Origin: an uncultured Eubacteriales bacterium | GTDB lineage: Bacteria; Bacillota; Clostridia; Christensenellales; Pumilibacteraceae | Length of the DNA stretch: 59,967 nt | Reading direction: 5' to 3' | NCBI GenBank assembly: GCA_900543755.1 | Contig: UQSP01000007.1 | Span: 1-59,967 of the forward strand | Shown: positions 51,066-59,967 of the stretch, one piece after another | Layout of the letters: each line of letters starts with the position of its first letter | Numbering within the stretch: position 1 is the first letter of the stretch | Translations under genes and position numbers: made by a program | The notes under the pieces: generated by a model | What the model was told of the DNA's origin: nothing | The model's input: the letters and a program-made list of their open reading frames with translations, nothing else | Database searches by the model: none

Positions 51066-52595
51066 TCAGTGCTTGTAATTATCGTCGCCCTCGTGACGGC
51101 TTTTAAGCAACTTGCTTTGTCCCGACGGCTGTCCGGCTATTTCAAAGGCCGTAAAACCGTCGGACGCGGAAAACAAGTCTTTGGGCACATAGTCGCTTAA
51201 AAAGTTTTTCTTTTCGTTAACGTCGGTACTGTATAAAGCAGGGCTTTCCAGCGGCAGTCCCGCCAAAGGGAAATCTATCTCGTCGGCGGGCGGCATTACA
51301 GTGACGGGCTGCGCGGCAAAAAGCGGTGTTTCTTCGGGGACGGCAAGAGCGGAAGGCTGTTCCGCCGGGTTTGCGTCCGCGGCTACGGGAGAAGTTTTGC
51401 CGATTGCGCCCGCAAGCGTCAGCGACAGTTTTGCCGACGCGGGTCCCACCATTTCGTAGATTACCGACGAAGCAAGAATTATCGTGGACAGCGTGGCTCC
51501 CGTGCTGCCGCCCAATATGCGCTCGCCAAGCGCGGCAAGACCTATTGCCACTCCTGCCTGGGGAATAAGCGCAAGCCCAAGACAGTTTCTGGTTTTTTTG
51601 TCTTTTTTAGTCGTCAGCGCACCCAGGAAAGCGCCCGCGTATTTTCCTATAATCCTTATTACGAAATAGCCTGCGCCCACGATACCCACCGTACTCAGCC
51701 CGGGGATATTGAGTTTCATTCCGGATAAAACGAAAAACATACACATTACGGGCGGCGTAAAGTCGTTTACCTGGTCGAAAAGCTCTTTGTTGCCCGATAC
51801 GTTTATATAAGCCGCGCCCAGACACATACAGGACAACAGCGGCGAAACGTTAAGCGCGGAGCATACCGCCGTCAACAAGAATATTATTGCGCAAACTATG
51901 ATAAGCCTGTTGTCGCGGCTGCGCTTGCTTCCTATCATCAGGTGAAGCACAAACCCTAGCGCTATGCCTAAGCCGATAAGCGCAATGTTGTAGACAAGCG
52001 GAGAAATTATAGACCAAGAGTCAAAGCCTTCGCCGCTTTCCATGACGTTGACTATCGCCGCGCATACCGAAAACGCCAGTAAGCTTACCGCGTCGTCCAG
52101 CGCCACCACCTGTAAAATCGTATCCACGAATTCGCCCTTGGCGCGGTATTGACGTATGGTCATTATGGTGGACGCGGGCGCGGTTGCCGACCCTATCGCG
52201 CCCAGAAGAAGACACAGCGTAATGGGCAGACGGAAAATAAAATACATTCCCGCCGTGACAAGCACCGCGGCGATAAGCGCCTCGAAAACGGTGATAACTA
52301 TTATACTCAAGCCGCTTTTTTTAAGCGTGCTCAGCTTGAAAAAACGTCCCACGCCGAACGCTATGAAGGCAAGCGCGATGTCCGTCATGAAACCCATGCC
52401 GTTTATTACGCTGACCGGCACAAGATTAAGCGCGTAAGGTCCTATTATTATCCCTGCAAAAATGTAAGCGGTAACATTTGGCAATTTCAAAAGCCTCGTT
52501 ATTCTCGTCAAAAAGAATCCCGTAAGCAAAATTATCGCCAGACACAGTATGATTACCGCGCCCGTTCCCATGTTTCGGTACAATCCGTTAAGCAT
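51066..52595 (-). CDS. CPA2-type cation:proton antiporter
   Basis: 509 residues. About 12 membrane segments occupy residues 10-390, with the KefB/GerN-like start LLTGFFLTRITRLLKLPNVT and the ion-site segment LQVVALDDAVSLLAFSV (Asp-Asp, about 162-178). Residues 395-509 are a soluble tail rich in Pro, Ala, Ser and Asp, not matching a TrkA-N or CBS domain. Exchanges Na+ or K+ for H+. Divergent from the LysR gene at 52886, which may control it. Confidence 0.9.
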   Translation of the reverse strand: MLNGLYRNMGTGAVIILCLAIILLTGFFLTRITRLLKLPNVTAYIFAGIIIGPYALNLVPVSVINGMGFMTDIALAFIAFGVGRFFKLSTLKKSGLSIIVITVFEALIAAVLVTAGMYFIFRLPITLCLLLGAIGSATAPASTIMTIRQYRAKGEFVDTILQVVALDDAVSLLAFSVCAAIVNVMESGEGFDSWSIISPLVYNIALIGLGIALGFVLHLMIGSKRSRDNRLIIVCAIIFLLTAVCSALNVSPLLSCMCLGAAYINVSGNKELFDQVNDFTPPVMCMFFVLSGMKLNIPGLSTVGIVGAGYFVIRIIGKYAGAFLGALTTKKDKKTRNCLGLALIPQAGVAIGLAALGERILGGSTGATLSTIILASSVIYEMVGPASAKLSLTLAGAIGKTSPVAADANPAEQPSALAVPEETPLFAAQPVTVMPPADEIDFPLAGLPLESPALYSTDVNEKKNFLSDYVPKDLFSASDGFTAFEIAGQPSGQSKLLKSRHEGDDNYKH

Positions 52596-52885
52596 TTTTC
52601 CTCTCCCGCAAATAAAATATGCTTGATTATAGACGTTTTGTGTGATATAATCAAATTATATATTTTTGCGGCCCCATAATTTTTTTTTATAGTTAATAAA
52701 GAGGCGGCTTGCGTTTCAGTTGTAACGCTGCAGCAAAAACGGAATAAATTTTTTTAACGGGCTATCTTTCGGAATTATAAATTTATGCGGCAGGGAAACG
52801 GCAAAGGGGCACGGCTTTTTATAAATAAAATCGGCTAAATAAAAAACCGTTTCCGTTTTATCGGAAAAAGGGGGTAATCGGAAAA

Positions 52886-53800
52886 ATGCTTGACCCGAAA
52901 TACGTTACGTTTATAGAAGTGGTCAAAAGCGGAAGCTTTACCAAAGCGGCGGATAAACTGTGTCTTACGCAGCCTGCGGTAAGCAATCAGATAAAAGCGA
53001 TCGAAAACGAATTCGAGGTAAAGATTTTCGACCGTAAAATGCGCGCGCTTACCCTGACTCCCGAAGGGGAGATTCTTTATAAATACGCACAGCGCATGGA
53101 AACGCTGACCGAAAACGCTCATCGGGCGATAAAGGACAGTCTTAAGGAAGTCAGGCTTTTATCCGTGGGGCTTACTCATACGTCAAAGGAGAATTACGCC
53201 CCCCACGTGCTGGCACGGTTTTGTAACGAAAGCCCCGATACTCACATAAAAATTTTTATAGACGGCATAAAAAACATTTATAAACGGCTTAAGATTTACG
53301 AGATAGATCTGGCGATAATAGACGGAAACTATTCCGACGACAACTTTCTGTCGGTATTGCTGGACGTGGATTATCTTTGTCTTGCCGTTGCCACAACGCA
53401 CCCGTTTGCACGGCTTAAATCCGTTTCTTTAGGTCAGCTTAAAAAAGAACCCTTTATTTTAAGACCCGTTAAATCCAATTCGCGCACGCTGTTTGAAAAT
53501 CATCTTATCAGCCGCGGCGAAAACATAGATTCGTTCAACGTGATAATGGAGGTGGACAGCATCACCACCATAAAGGAGCTTGTTGCGCGCGGGCTGGGCG
53601 TTACAATCATTGCTTACAGCGCGGTAAAAGCGGACGTCATGAAAGGGAATCTCAGCGTTATTCCCGTCGAAAATCTTTCCATGCCGCGCGAAATAAACCT
53701 CGTTTATCACAAGGATTTCGAGCATAAGGAAATTCTCAACGAAATTTACAGGATTTATCAGGAGGAAAAAAACCTCGCGGGGGAAGGACGGTTGACGTAA
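52886..53800 (+). CDS. LysR-family transcriptional regulator
   Basis: 304 residues: N-terminal winged HTH (FIEVVKSGSFTKAADKLCLT, QPAVSNQIKAIE) and a periplasmic-binding-like effector domain (about 90-295) with DLAIIDGNYSDDN and RGLGVTIIAYSAV. Shares a 290-base divergent promoter region with the antiporter gene, the common arrangement for a LysR target. ATG preceded by GGGGGT. Effector unknown. Confidence 0.9.
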   Translation: MLDPKYVTFIEVVKSGSFTKAADKLCLTQPAVSNQIKAIENEFEVKIFDRKMRALTLTPEGEILYKYAQRMETLTENAHRAIKDSLKEVRLLSVGLTHTSKENYAPHVLARFCNESPDTHIKIFIDGIKNIYKRLKIYEIDLAIIDGNYSDDNFLSVLLDVDYLCLAVATTHPFARLKSVSLGQLKKEPFILRPVKSNSRTLFENHLISRGENIDSFNVIMEVDSITTIKELVARGLGVTIIAYSAVKADVMKGNLSVIPVENLSMPREINLVYHKDFEHKEILNEIYRIYQEEKNLAGEGRLT

Positions 53801-53923
53801 TCGGAAAACGGTTATACAATAAAACCGTAAGATGACGTATTCACTTCAGGATAATAATTTAACGGTATAAGCGTCAATCGGCGCGAAAAGCGTCGGAATT
53901 ATGATTTTCGGGAGATAAAAATT

Positions 53924-54751
53924 ATGCTTAAAGCCATCAGAATAAAAGGACTTTTTTCAAGATTCGATTACGATATCGAAATGAAAGAAGAGGGAATAAC
54001 CATTCTTACGGGGCCCAACGGCTTCGGCAAAAGCACGGTTTTTTCGCTTATAGAAGCGGTCGCCGCCGCGGACGCAGAAGCGATTAAACGCATTCCCTTT
54101 GAAGAAAGCGTGCTTGTATGCGAGGATAAAACGATTACTTTACAAAAGGACGGGGATATGCTTTTCGTGGACGGGGCGCCGTTAAACAACGGGGGCATGC
54201 AGAATCTGATTGCTGACAAATCCGAAACGGGCGCGGTCAAATGCGTGGGGGGAAGAAAGCTTTTGGACAGCGCGCTTAACGATTGGGAAAAGCTTAAGGA
54301 GTACATCGAGGACGTGAGGGAAGTGCCCAAAAGGCTTAAGGCGCGGCTAAAGAGCGGCGGAGAGCGGGCGGCGGAAAAGGCAGAACTTTTTATAAATCTT
54401 TTAAAAGACAAATTCAATTTCAAAACACCCGTCTTGGACGCGGCGGAAGGACTTGAATTCATTGACGCGGACGGCATAAGCCTTAAATTTTCCGACCTTT
54501 CCGCAGGCGAGGCTCAGCTTACTGCTTTTTATTACGAGCTTTTGTTCGAAACCCCCGACAAAGCGCTTATTTTAATCGACGAGCCTGAAATTTCAATGCA
54601 TATCGTCTGGCAGATGCGGCTTGTTTGCGACCTTGAAAAAATATGCGCCGCGCTCAAAGGAGCAAAGGCGATAGTCGCCACGCATTCGCCGCAGATTCTG
54701 GGCGGACACAGGTCGCTTCAGGTGGACCTGGGGGAGCAGTATGAGCGCTAA
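53924..54751 (+). CDS. AAA/ABC-type ATPase of AAA-DUF4435 pair (AriA-like)
   Basis: 275 residues: Walker A GPNGFGKST (30-38), a short helical insert (about 120-165), ABC-like signature LSAGEAQ, Walker B ALILIDEPEISMH (about 214-226) and switch ATHSPQI. Compact member of the OLD/RecF-like ATPases, smaller than typical AriA of the PARIS system. Last 11 bases overlap the next gene, so the two proteins are made together. With the DUF4435 partner it most resembles an anti-phage defence pair. Other AAA-TOPRIM systems are possible. Confidence 0.8.
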   Translation: MLKAIRIKGLFSRFDYDIEMKEEGITILTGPNGFGKSTVFSLIEAVAAADAEAIKRIPFEESVLVCEDKTITLQKDGDMLFVDGAPLNNGGMQNLIADKSETGAVKCVGGRKLLDSALNDWEKLKEYIEDVREVPKRLKARLKSGGERAAEKAELFINLLKDKFNFKTPVLDAAEGLEFIDADGISLKFSDLSAGEAQLTAFYYELLFETPDKALILIDEPEISMHIVWQMRLVCDLEKICAALKGAKAIVATHSPQILGGHRSLQVDLGEQYER

Positions 54752-55589
54752 TTCCATATTTTCCAATCTTACCGCGGAAAACACCGCCGCGGAAATAAGC
54801 CTTATTTTAAGCGCGGATTACAAGCGCAAAAAAACGGTAATTCTTTTAGAGGGCGAGGACGACGTAAAAGTTTTCAGATTTCTCGTCGGCGAGGACGTAA
54901 CGCTTATCAAGGCTTACGGCGCGTCCACGACGGTGGATAAATTCATGCCCGAAAATTTCCCCGACGAAAAACGCGTCATCGGCATACGCGACAAGGATTA
55001 CCAGACAAAAAAACGGTTCGAGCGCATTTTTTATTGCGATTACTGCTGCTGCGAAATGATGCTTGTCAGCGACGACGAAACGTTTGAAAAACTTGCCGTC
55101 AATTTTTATCGCGGGAAACTGCCTTACTCAAAACTGAGGTATGAAATTCTTTCCAAACTGTTTTACCTTTCGGTTGTGCGGTTGTGTTCGGACAGATACC
55201 GTTGGGGACTCAGAATTTCCGATACCGATTTAAGCAAAATAATCAATCCGCGCTTAAACCCCACGCGGGCAGCGGTAATAAATTTTATCAACGCATACAA
55301 TCCGCGCAACAAAATCAACTCAAAACGCGAAAAACAAATTGCCTATGTCAGAAACACGGGTAAAATCACGGACTATCTTGAAATAACCAACGGCCACGAT
55401 TTTGTGGAAGCAATGCTGATTTACTGCGCTCAAAGCAGTTCCTCCAATAAACGCCGCTCTCTTACGGATAAGGCGATTTCGGGCGCGCTGCGTTGCGCTT
55501 ACTCGCTTTCGGCATTCAAAAAAACACGCCTGTACTCCGATTTAACCGAGTACGGCAGGCAAAACGGTTTTATCATAACGCGCGAGTGA
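54741..55589 (+). CDS. DUF4435 / TOPRIM-like effector (AriB-like)
   Basis: 282 residues. The N-terminal part has the TOPRIM-type acidic residues: Glu in VILLEGEDDVKVFRFLV (about 32-48) and DxD in IGIRDKDYQ (about 78-86), followed by a Cys-rich CDYCCCEMML stretch. This is the DUF4435 layout of the PARIS effector AriB. The C-terminal half is helical. Overlaps the ATPase gene by 11 bases. Expected role: nuclease acting on host tRNA or phage nucleic acid when released by the ATPase; inferred from family. Confidence 0.78.
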   Translation: MSANSIFSNLTAENTAAEISLILSADYKRKKTVILLEGEDDVKVFRFLVGEDVTLIKAYGASTTVDKFMPENFPDEKRVIGIRDKDYQTKKRFERIFYCDYCCCEMMLVSDDETFEKLAVNFYRGKLPYSKLRYEILSKLFYLSVVRLCSDRYRWGLRISDTDLSKIINPRLNPTRAAVINFINAYNPRNKINSKREKQIAYVRNTGKITDYLEITNGHDFVEAMLIYCAQSSSSNKRRSLTDKAISGALRCAYSLSAFKKTRLYSDLTEYGRQNGFIITRE

Positions 55590-55879
55590 CGTTCGCGGTT
55601 AACAGGTTGGCTTAACAGATATTTCGGCGTCGCGGTTTATAATTTTCCCCGTCGGATATCGGATTAAGCAGTGCGGCATTATTCAATGCTCGTCGTAGAA
55701 TACTACTAAAGGCGAATACCGAAATCCGCGGCGTTGCGTTTTTTTAAAGTAAAAGTTCTCTTGGGTAAATTTAAATTCGCTTCGCTTTGCTTTTCGCGGA
55801 CAAAAATCTTCATTGCTTTATGACCGTTCATTATTTTTTGGCAAAGCCCCGGGCATTATTAAAAGCAAGGAAATTTTAT

Positions 55880-56461
55880 TCAGTTAAGCGTGTCGCCGTA
55901 ACGGTTGCGCCCTGCAAAAAAAATACGCGCGGGCGAAACATAAAGTATCGGCAAAAGAAAATTGTCGGACAGCTTCCTTATCCTTTGTTCGTTTTCAGGG
56001 CGGTATTCGGGTTCAAGACTGACGACGAGATTGCAGTAACCCGAAATTTTGCTTAAAATAAAACTTACCCGCGCGTCGCCGCCCGTCAGCACAGCGATTT
56101 TTATTTTTCCCGTGTTGTAAATCTTTACCGTTCCCGAACGGGTGTAAGGCTCGGAAACCGAGCAGCTGTCCGCAACGTCCACAAGTTCGCCTTTGTGCGC
56201 AATCGCCGCCGACAGCCTTTTAATTCCGCCGTATTCAAGCGTGATTCCGGCAATAACGGTGTTGTTTTGCTCGCGCGAGTAAAGAACGATGTCTTTAAGC
56301 CGTTCGCTTTCTCCGCCGATTTCTTTAAACAGGTCTATCGGCTCGTCGTGCACGGGGTGCGAAAAAACCGCGACTTCGCCCTGTGAGTTCGGATACGAAA
56401 GATAGCCCTCTTCCAAAGAGTGCGCCGTTATGTTTATTCCGCCGAAAACATACTTTTCCAT
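55880..56461 (-). CDS. Hypothetical protein
   Basis: 193 residues from ATG 56461, not recognised. Alpha/beta, with KYVFGGINITAHSLEEGYLS at the start, VSFILSKISGYCNLVVSLEP and LYVSPARIFFAGRNRYGD near the end; this last part recalls nitrilase-fold proteins, but the catalytic set is not convincing. I rejected a longer frame to 56563 because a promoter (TTTACA 56507-56512, GATAAT 56484-56489, spacing 17, minus strand) lies inside it. The 290 bases beyond its stop hold no gene. Confidence 0.6.
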   Translation of the reverse strand: MEKYVFGGINITAHSLEEGYLSYPNSQGEVAVFSHPVHDEPIDLFKEIGGESERLKDIVLYSREQNNTVIAGITLEYGGIKRLSAAIAHKGELVDVADSCSVSEPYTRSGTVKIYNTGKIKIAVLTGGDARVSFILSKISGYCNLVVSLEPEYRPENEQRIRKLSDNFLLPILYVSPARIFFAGRNRYGDTLN

Positions 56462-56631
56462 AGTCCATAGTATGCCGCGCGGTATTATCCCGTGCACGGC
56501 TTTCGCTGTAAAAAAAGGATTGTTACGCGTTAATTTTCCCGGAATAAAAAAAACGTACCGCAAGCCTACGTAAAAAAATTTTTTTTGACGACAAAATTTT
56601 ACTTATTCGGCTAAAGGCGCTTGATTTTTTG

Positions 56632-56660
56632 TTGACGGTTTTGTTTTGCCGCTGTATACT
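56632..56660 (+). promoter_or_regulatory. gpsA-like promoter
   Basis: TTGACG (56632-56637), 17 bases, TATACT (56655-56660), 46 bases before the ATG at 56707. Confidence 0.7.
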
Positions 56661-56706
56661 TATGAAAACGTCGCAAAAACATTCAGGATGTAAGGAGTAT
56701 GAAAAA

Positions 56707-57759
56707 ATGAGCATCGTTACAATTGTAGGTGCGGGAATGATGGGCTCTGCGCTTGCGTTTCCCGCAAGGGAAAACGGCCATGAGGTAAGGCTTGTAGGCA
56801 CTCATCTTGACCGCGAAATCATCGACGTCAGCCGTAAAACCGGACGTCACCCCAAGTTTACCAAGGACTTTCCCGAAGGCGTAAAGTACTACCAAATCGA
56901 GGAAATGGAGGAGGCGCTTAAGGGTGCCGACCTCGTCATCGGCGGCGTTTCCAGCTTCGGCGTGGATTGGTTCGGCGAAAAAGTCCTGCCTGCGGTTCCC
57001 GAAAAAACGCCCGTGCTTACCGTCACCAAAGGGCTTATGGATACCGAGGACGGCGAACTTATGTGCTACCCGTTCGTGTGGCGGGACATGCTGGCAAAAA
57101 AAGGGCTTAAGCGCTGTCTTAACGCAGTCGGCGGACCTTGCACCAGCTACGAGCTTGTCGCGCATGACCAGACCGAAGTTTGCTTTTGCGGCGACGACCC
57201 CGCGGTTTTAAGGAAAATCAAGGAAATCATGGCTACCGATTACTATCACATTTCGCTTTCCGACGACGTCGTGGGCGTGGAAAGCGCGGTCGCGCTGAAA
57301 AACGGTTATGCGCTGGGCATAACTTTAACGGTGGGCGTAAACCAGAAAAACTTCGGACTGAAGAGCGAGCTTCATTATAACTCGCAGGCGGCGGCTTTCC
57401 AGCAGGGCGTCAAAGAAATGCGCAAGCTTATCTCCCTTCTGGGCGGCGGCGAGGATAACATAGTCTTGGGTGCGGGCGATCTTTACGTCACCGTTTACGG
57501 CGGACGCACTCGTCAGGTGGGAATCCTTTTGGGCCGCGGACTTTCCGTCAAGGAAGCTTTGGACGAGCTTAAAGGCGTAACGCTTGAATCTTTGGTGGTG
57601 GCCACCCGAGTGGCGCGCGCCGTTAAAAAGCTTGCGGCCGCGGGTAAGGTCGATTTAGGGGAATTTCCGCTTCTCATGCACGTAGACGCTATTCTCAACG
57701 AAAATGCCGCAGTAAATATTCCTTGGGAAAAGTTTACCTTCGAGAAATTCGGGAAATAA
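56707..57759 (+). CDS. gpsA: NAD(P)-dependent glycerol-3-phosphate dehydrogenase (GpsA-like)
   Basis: 350 residues. The Rossmann start VTIVGAGMMGSALA (4-17) is followed by LTVTKGLMD, GGPCTSYEL and the catalytic Lys in ALKNGYALGI (about 198-207), then GAGDLYVTVYGGRTR. It makes sn-glycerol 3-phosphate from dihydroxyacetone phosphate for lipid synthesis. The motifs are somewhat diverged from housekeeping GpsA (GGVSSFGVDW in place of VPS), so it may act on a related substrate. AAGGAG precedes ATG 56707; an upstream start at 56629 is inside the promoter. Confidence 0.82.
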   Translation: MSIVTIVGAGMMGSALAFPARENGHEVRLVGTHLDREIIDVSRKTGRHPKFTKDFPEGVKYYQIEEMEEALKGADLVIGGVSSFGVDWFGEKVLPAVPEKTPVLTVTKGLMDTEDGELMCYPFVWRDMLAKKGLKRCLNAVGGPCTSYELVAHDQTEVCFCGDDPAVLRKIKEIMATDYYHISLSDDVVGVESAVALKNGYALGITLTVGVNQKNFGLKSELHYNSQAAAFQQGVKEMRKLISLLGGGEDNIVLGAGDLYVTVYGGRTRQVGILLGRGLSVKEALDELKGVTLESLVVATRVARAVKKLAAAGKVDLGEFPLLMHVDAILNENAAVNIPWEKFTFEKFGK

Positions 57760-57878
57760 TTTTTCTTAAGCGACTTAAATCACTGTATAAACAGTTTAAT
57801 TTTCGGCCGCGCGGGCGACAGTTCGTCTCCTTTAATCGCGGCGGACAAAAAATAAATTAAATAAAAGGAGTCAAAAAC

Positions 57879-58418
57879 ATGAAAGAACTGAAAGGAAGCA
57901 AGACCGAGGCAAATCTGATGGCGGCTTTCGCGGGCGAGTCCCAGGCGCGCAACAAATACACCTATTTTGCGTCCAAAGCAAGAAAAGAAGGTTTCGTGCA
58001 GATTGCCGATATCTTCGAGGAAACCGCCAACAACGAAAAGGAACACGCCAAAATCTGGTTCAAACTTCTTCACAACGGAATAGGCTCTACGGAGGACAAC
58101 CTTCTCGCCGCCGCCGAAGGGGAGAATTACGAGTGGACGGATATGTACAAGCAGTTTGCCGAGGAAGCGCATGAAGAGGGGTTTGAAAATATTGCCAAAC
58201 TTTTCGAAGGCGTTGCCAAAATAGAAAAAGAACACGAAGAACGTTATCGCGCGCTTCTTGAAAACGTCAAAACGGGCGCCGTTTTCGAAAGAAAGTCCGA
58301 AACCGTTTGGCAGTGTGCAAATTGCGGACACATTTACGTCGGCACCACCGCGCCCGAAGTGTGCCCCGTGTGCGCTCATCCTCAGGCGTATTTCCGTATT
58401 AAAGCCGAAAATTATTGA
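57879..58418 (+). CDS. Rubrerythrin
   Basis: 179 residues, peroxide-reducing non-haem iron protein of anaerobes. A four-helix bundle has the di-iron ligands in MAAFAGESQARNKY, NNEKEHAKIW, FAEEAHEEGF and EKEHEERY, followed by a C-terminal rubredoxin domain with CANCGHIY and CPVCAHPQAY. All ligands present. AAAGGAG before ATG. Points to an oxygen-sensitive host. Confidence 0.96.
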   Translation: MKELKGSKTEANLMAAFAGESQARNKYTYFASKARKEGFVQIADIFEETANNEKEHAKIWFKLLHNGIGSTEDNLLAAAEGENYEWTDMYKQFAEEAHEEGFENIAKLFEGVAKIEKEHEERYRALLENVKTGAVFERKSETVWQCANCGHIYVGTTAPEVCPVCAHPQAYFRIKAENY

Positions 58419-58513
58419 TTTAAGCCTAAGCCGCGCCCGTAAAGGCAAATGTCATTGCGGGCGTTTTTTCGCTTTAAATAAAAACCGCACCGATTTATAA
58501 CGGAGAAATTTAT

Positions 58514-59023
58514 ATGAATAAAGTTTGTATAGAGCTTACCGACGGCAGAAAAATAAATCTGGAGCTTATGGAGCAATACGCACCGCTCGCCGTCGAAAAT
58601 TTTCTGTCGCTGGTTAAATTCGGGTTTTACGACGGATTGTGCTTTCATCGCGTGATTGAAAATTTCATGATTCAGGGCGGAGGCTTTACTCAGGGCAAGA
58701 GTGCGCTTATGCCTAAAGCCGCACCGAGGACGATAAAGGGCGAATTTAAAGCAAACGGCGTGGAAAACGCGCTTAAACATACGCCGGGAGTAATTTCCAT
58801 GGCGCGCACCGCGTTTCCCGATTCGGCTTCTTCGCAGTTTTTCATCTGCGTGGAGGAGCTTCCTTATCTCGACGGTCAATACGCGGCGTTCGGCAAAACG
58901 TGCGACGAGCAAAGCCTGGCCGTCGCCGTCGATATCTCCAAAACCGCCACGGGATTTCTGGGCGGATTTTCCGACGTGCCCGTAACACCGGTCGTAATCA
59001 AATCAATTAAAACAGCGGACTGA
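58514..59023 (+). CDS. Cyclophilin-type peptidyl-prolyl cis-trans isomerase
   Basis: 169 residues with no signal peptide, so cytosolic. Catalytic FHRVIENFMIQGG (about 44-56, Arg, Phe and Gln of the active site), GVISMARTAFPDSASSQFFI (about 96-115) and LDGQYAAFG are conserved. AT-rich ribosome site (GGAGAAATT). Typical single-domain bacterial cyclophilin. Confidence 0.94.
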   Translation: MNKVCIELTDGRKINLELMEQYAPLAVENFLSLVKFGFYDGLCFHRVIENFMIQGGGFTQGKSALMPKAAPRTIKGEFKANGVENALKHTPGVISMARTAFPDSASSQFFICVEELPYLDGQYAAFGKTCDEQSLAVAVDISKTATGFLGGFSDVPVTPVVIKSIKTAD

Positions 59024-59055
59024 ATTGTCCTTAATGTAAGAAGGAGAGTATCGTC

Positions 59056-59915
59056 ATGAAAATTAAAAGAGAAGATTTACATATCCGCGACCCGTTCATT
59101 CTTGCCGACGGCGGAAAATTTTATATGTACGGCACCTGCAACATGGCAAACGCGCTTGAAGCGAAGGATAAGGAACCCAATCAGGGCTTTTCTTCGTTTG
59201 TTTCCCTCGACCTTGAAACGTTTGACGGACCGTATCACGCTTTCGACCGTTTCGAAGGGTTCTGGGGCGAAAAATCTTATTGGGCGCCCGAAGTTTACAA
59301 GCTAAAAGACGGCTATTATATGTTCGCCACGTTTTTTTCCGAAAAGGACGGCCGCCGCTGTCAGATTCTGAAAAGCGACAATCCCCTTACCGGCTTTACT
59401 CCGTGGTCGGAGCCTTTTACCCCCGAAGGGTGGTGGTGTCTGGACGCAACGCTGTTCTTCCACGAGGGCAAGCCTTATTCGGTGTTCTGTCACGAATGGC
59501 TGCAGGTGAAAAACGGCGAAATGTGGATAACGGAGCTTTCTTCCGACCTTAAAAAAGCGGTGGGAGAGCCCAAGCTTATCTTTAAGGCGGCGGACGCGCC
59601 CTGGTCGAAAAGCTGGGACGACGGCAACTGCATAACGGACGGACCGTTCGTGCATAAAAACAAAAACGGCAAACTGGTCATGATGTGGTCCAGCGGCGGG
59701 GCAAAAGGCTATACCATGGGTATGGCGGTAAACGACGGAAAAGACGTTTTTTCGGGTTGGACTCAGCTGAGTAAGCCGCTTTACGCCGAGGACGGCGGTC
59801 ACGGTATGATTTTCGAAAAGGACGGCAAACTTTTTATTTCCATTCACGCGCCCAACTCGGCTGCCGAAAGACCGCATTTCATCGAAATAAGAGAAACCGA
59901 AGACGGGCTGGAAAC
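59056..59915 (+). CDS. GH43-like glycosidase, 3' end missing
   Basis: Five-bladed propeller glycosidase acting on arabinose/xylose-containing plant glycans. The visible 286 residues contain HIRDPFILADGGKFY (base Asp), YWAPEVYKLKDGYYM, WWCLDATLFFHEG (middle Asp) and the third-site segment NCITDGPFV, where GH43 usually has Glu-Gly-Pro. No signal peptide, so it is intracellular. Real sequence ends at 59915 (...DGLET); the reading CLLYTSDAADEP after that is translated adapter. Together with the CE2 esterase it points to plant polysaccharide use. Confidence 0.85.
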
Positions 59916-59967
59916 CTGTCTCTTATACACATCTGACGCTGCCGACGAACCCTAGGGTGTAGATCTC
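59916..59967. other. Sequencing adapter (Nextera) at contig end
   Basis: CTGTCTCTTATACACATCT (59916-59934) is the Tn5 mosaic end used in Nextera libraries. It is followed by GACGCTGCCGACGA, an 8-base index-like stretch ACCCTAGG and GTGTAGATCTC, the order of the adapter on a read that passes the insert end. Artefact, not genome. Confidence 0.98.

Noticed and set aside
1..59967. CRISPR array
   Set aside because: No set of regularly spaced short repeats was found on either strand; the repeats present are tandem TTTAC, phage operators and long duplications.

Overview
The window looks like a chromosome fragment from an anaerobic, spore-lineage Firmicute (Clostridia-like), probably from a metagenome assembly. 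The reasons are a clear Spo0A, rubrerythrin, a T-box leader, a DtxR-controlled Feo ferrous-iron system, EpsG-type exopolysaccharide genes, Gram-positive style ribosome binding sites (GGAGG) and sigma-A promoters (TTGACA-17-TATAAT). The last 52 bases (59916-59967) are not biological: they are Nextera transposon-end/adapter sequence, so the final gene is cut artificially at 59915.

Layout. 247-5253: glycerol kinase, Spo0A, an ion-transporter-superfamily permease and a DegV fatty-acid-binding protein. 5776-9130: a tandem-HTH regulator, then the replication/repair cluster dnaX-ybaB-recR. 9402-20394: a single-direction exopolysaccharide operon (initiating sugar transferase, epimerase, seven glycosyltransferases, EpsG-like polymerase, Wzx flippase) with a very recent 248-bp duplication between two glycosyltransferases. 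20977-22584: a MATE transporter. 22947-26778: FeoB-associated Cys-rich protein, FeoB and two FeoA proteins, divergent from a DtxR-family regulator, with two matching 25-bp operators around the feo promoter. 27152-28855: TrpB2-type tryptophan synthase behind a T-box leader. 29305-30666: a CE2/SGNH lipoprotein esterase.

31255-47519 is the most unusual region: an integrated element next to two tRNA-Val genes that reads as a filamentous (inovirus-like) prophage of a Gram-positive host. It has an HUH rolling-circle Rep, a Zot/pI-like ATPase with a 51-residue membrane protein upstream, a repressor with three 15-bp operators, a 157-nt structured leader, a run of small early genes, two large signal-peptide proteins with C-terminal membrane anchors (one with InlB-type repeats), small membrane and Arg-rich proteins, and a tyrosine integrase. 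A 2,037-bp segment (Zot plus a hairpin-rich candidate origin/packaging region) occurs twice with only two substitutions, 11,323 bp apart. The unit between equivalent points of the repeats would be one complete phage genome. The right-hand unit is broken: its second, divergent rep gene loses its 3' end and runs straight into an integrase that has lost its 5' end. I infer a tandem prophage that could release the left unit by origin-to-origin replication or by recombination, without its own integrase.

47513-48119: three tRNA genes. 48334-59023: iron-type alcohol dehydrogenase, DEDDh exonuclease, CPA2 antiporter divergent from a LysR regulator, an overlapping AAA ATPase + DUF4435/TOPRIM-like pair that resembles the PARIS anti-phage system, a hypothetical protein, GpsA-like dehydrogenase, rubrerythrin and cyclophilin. 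59056-59915: partial GH43-like glycosidase.
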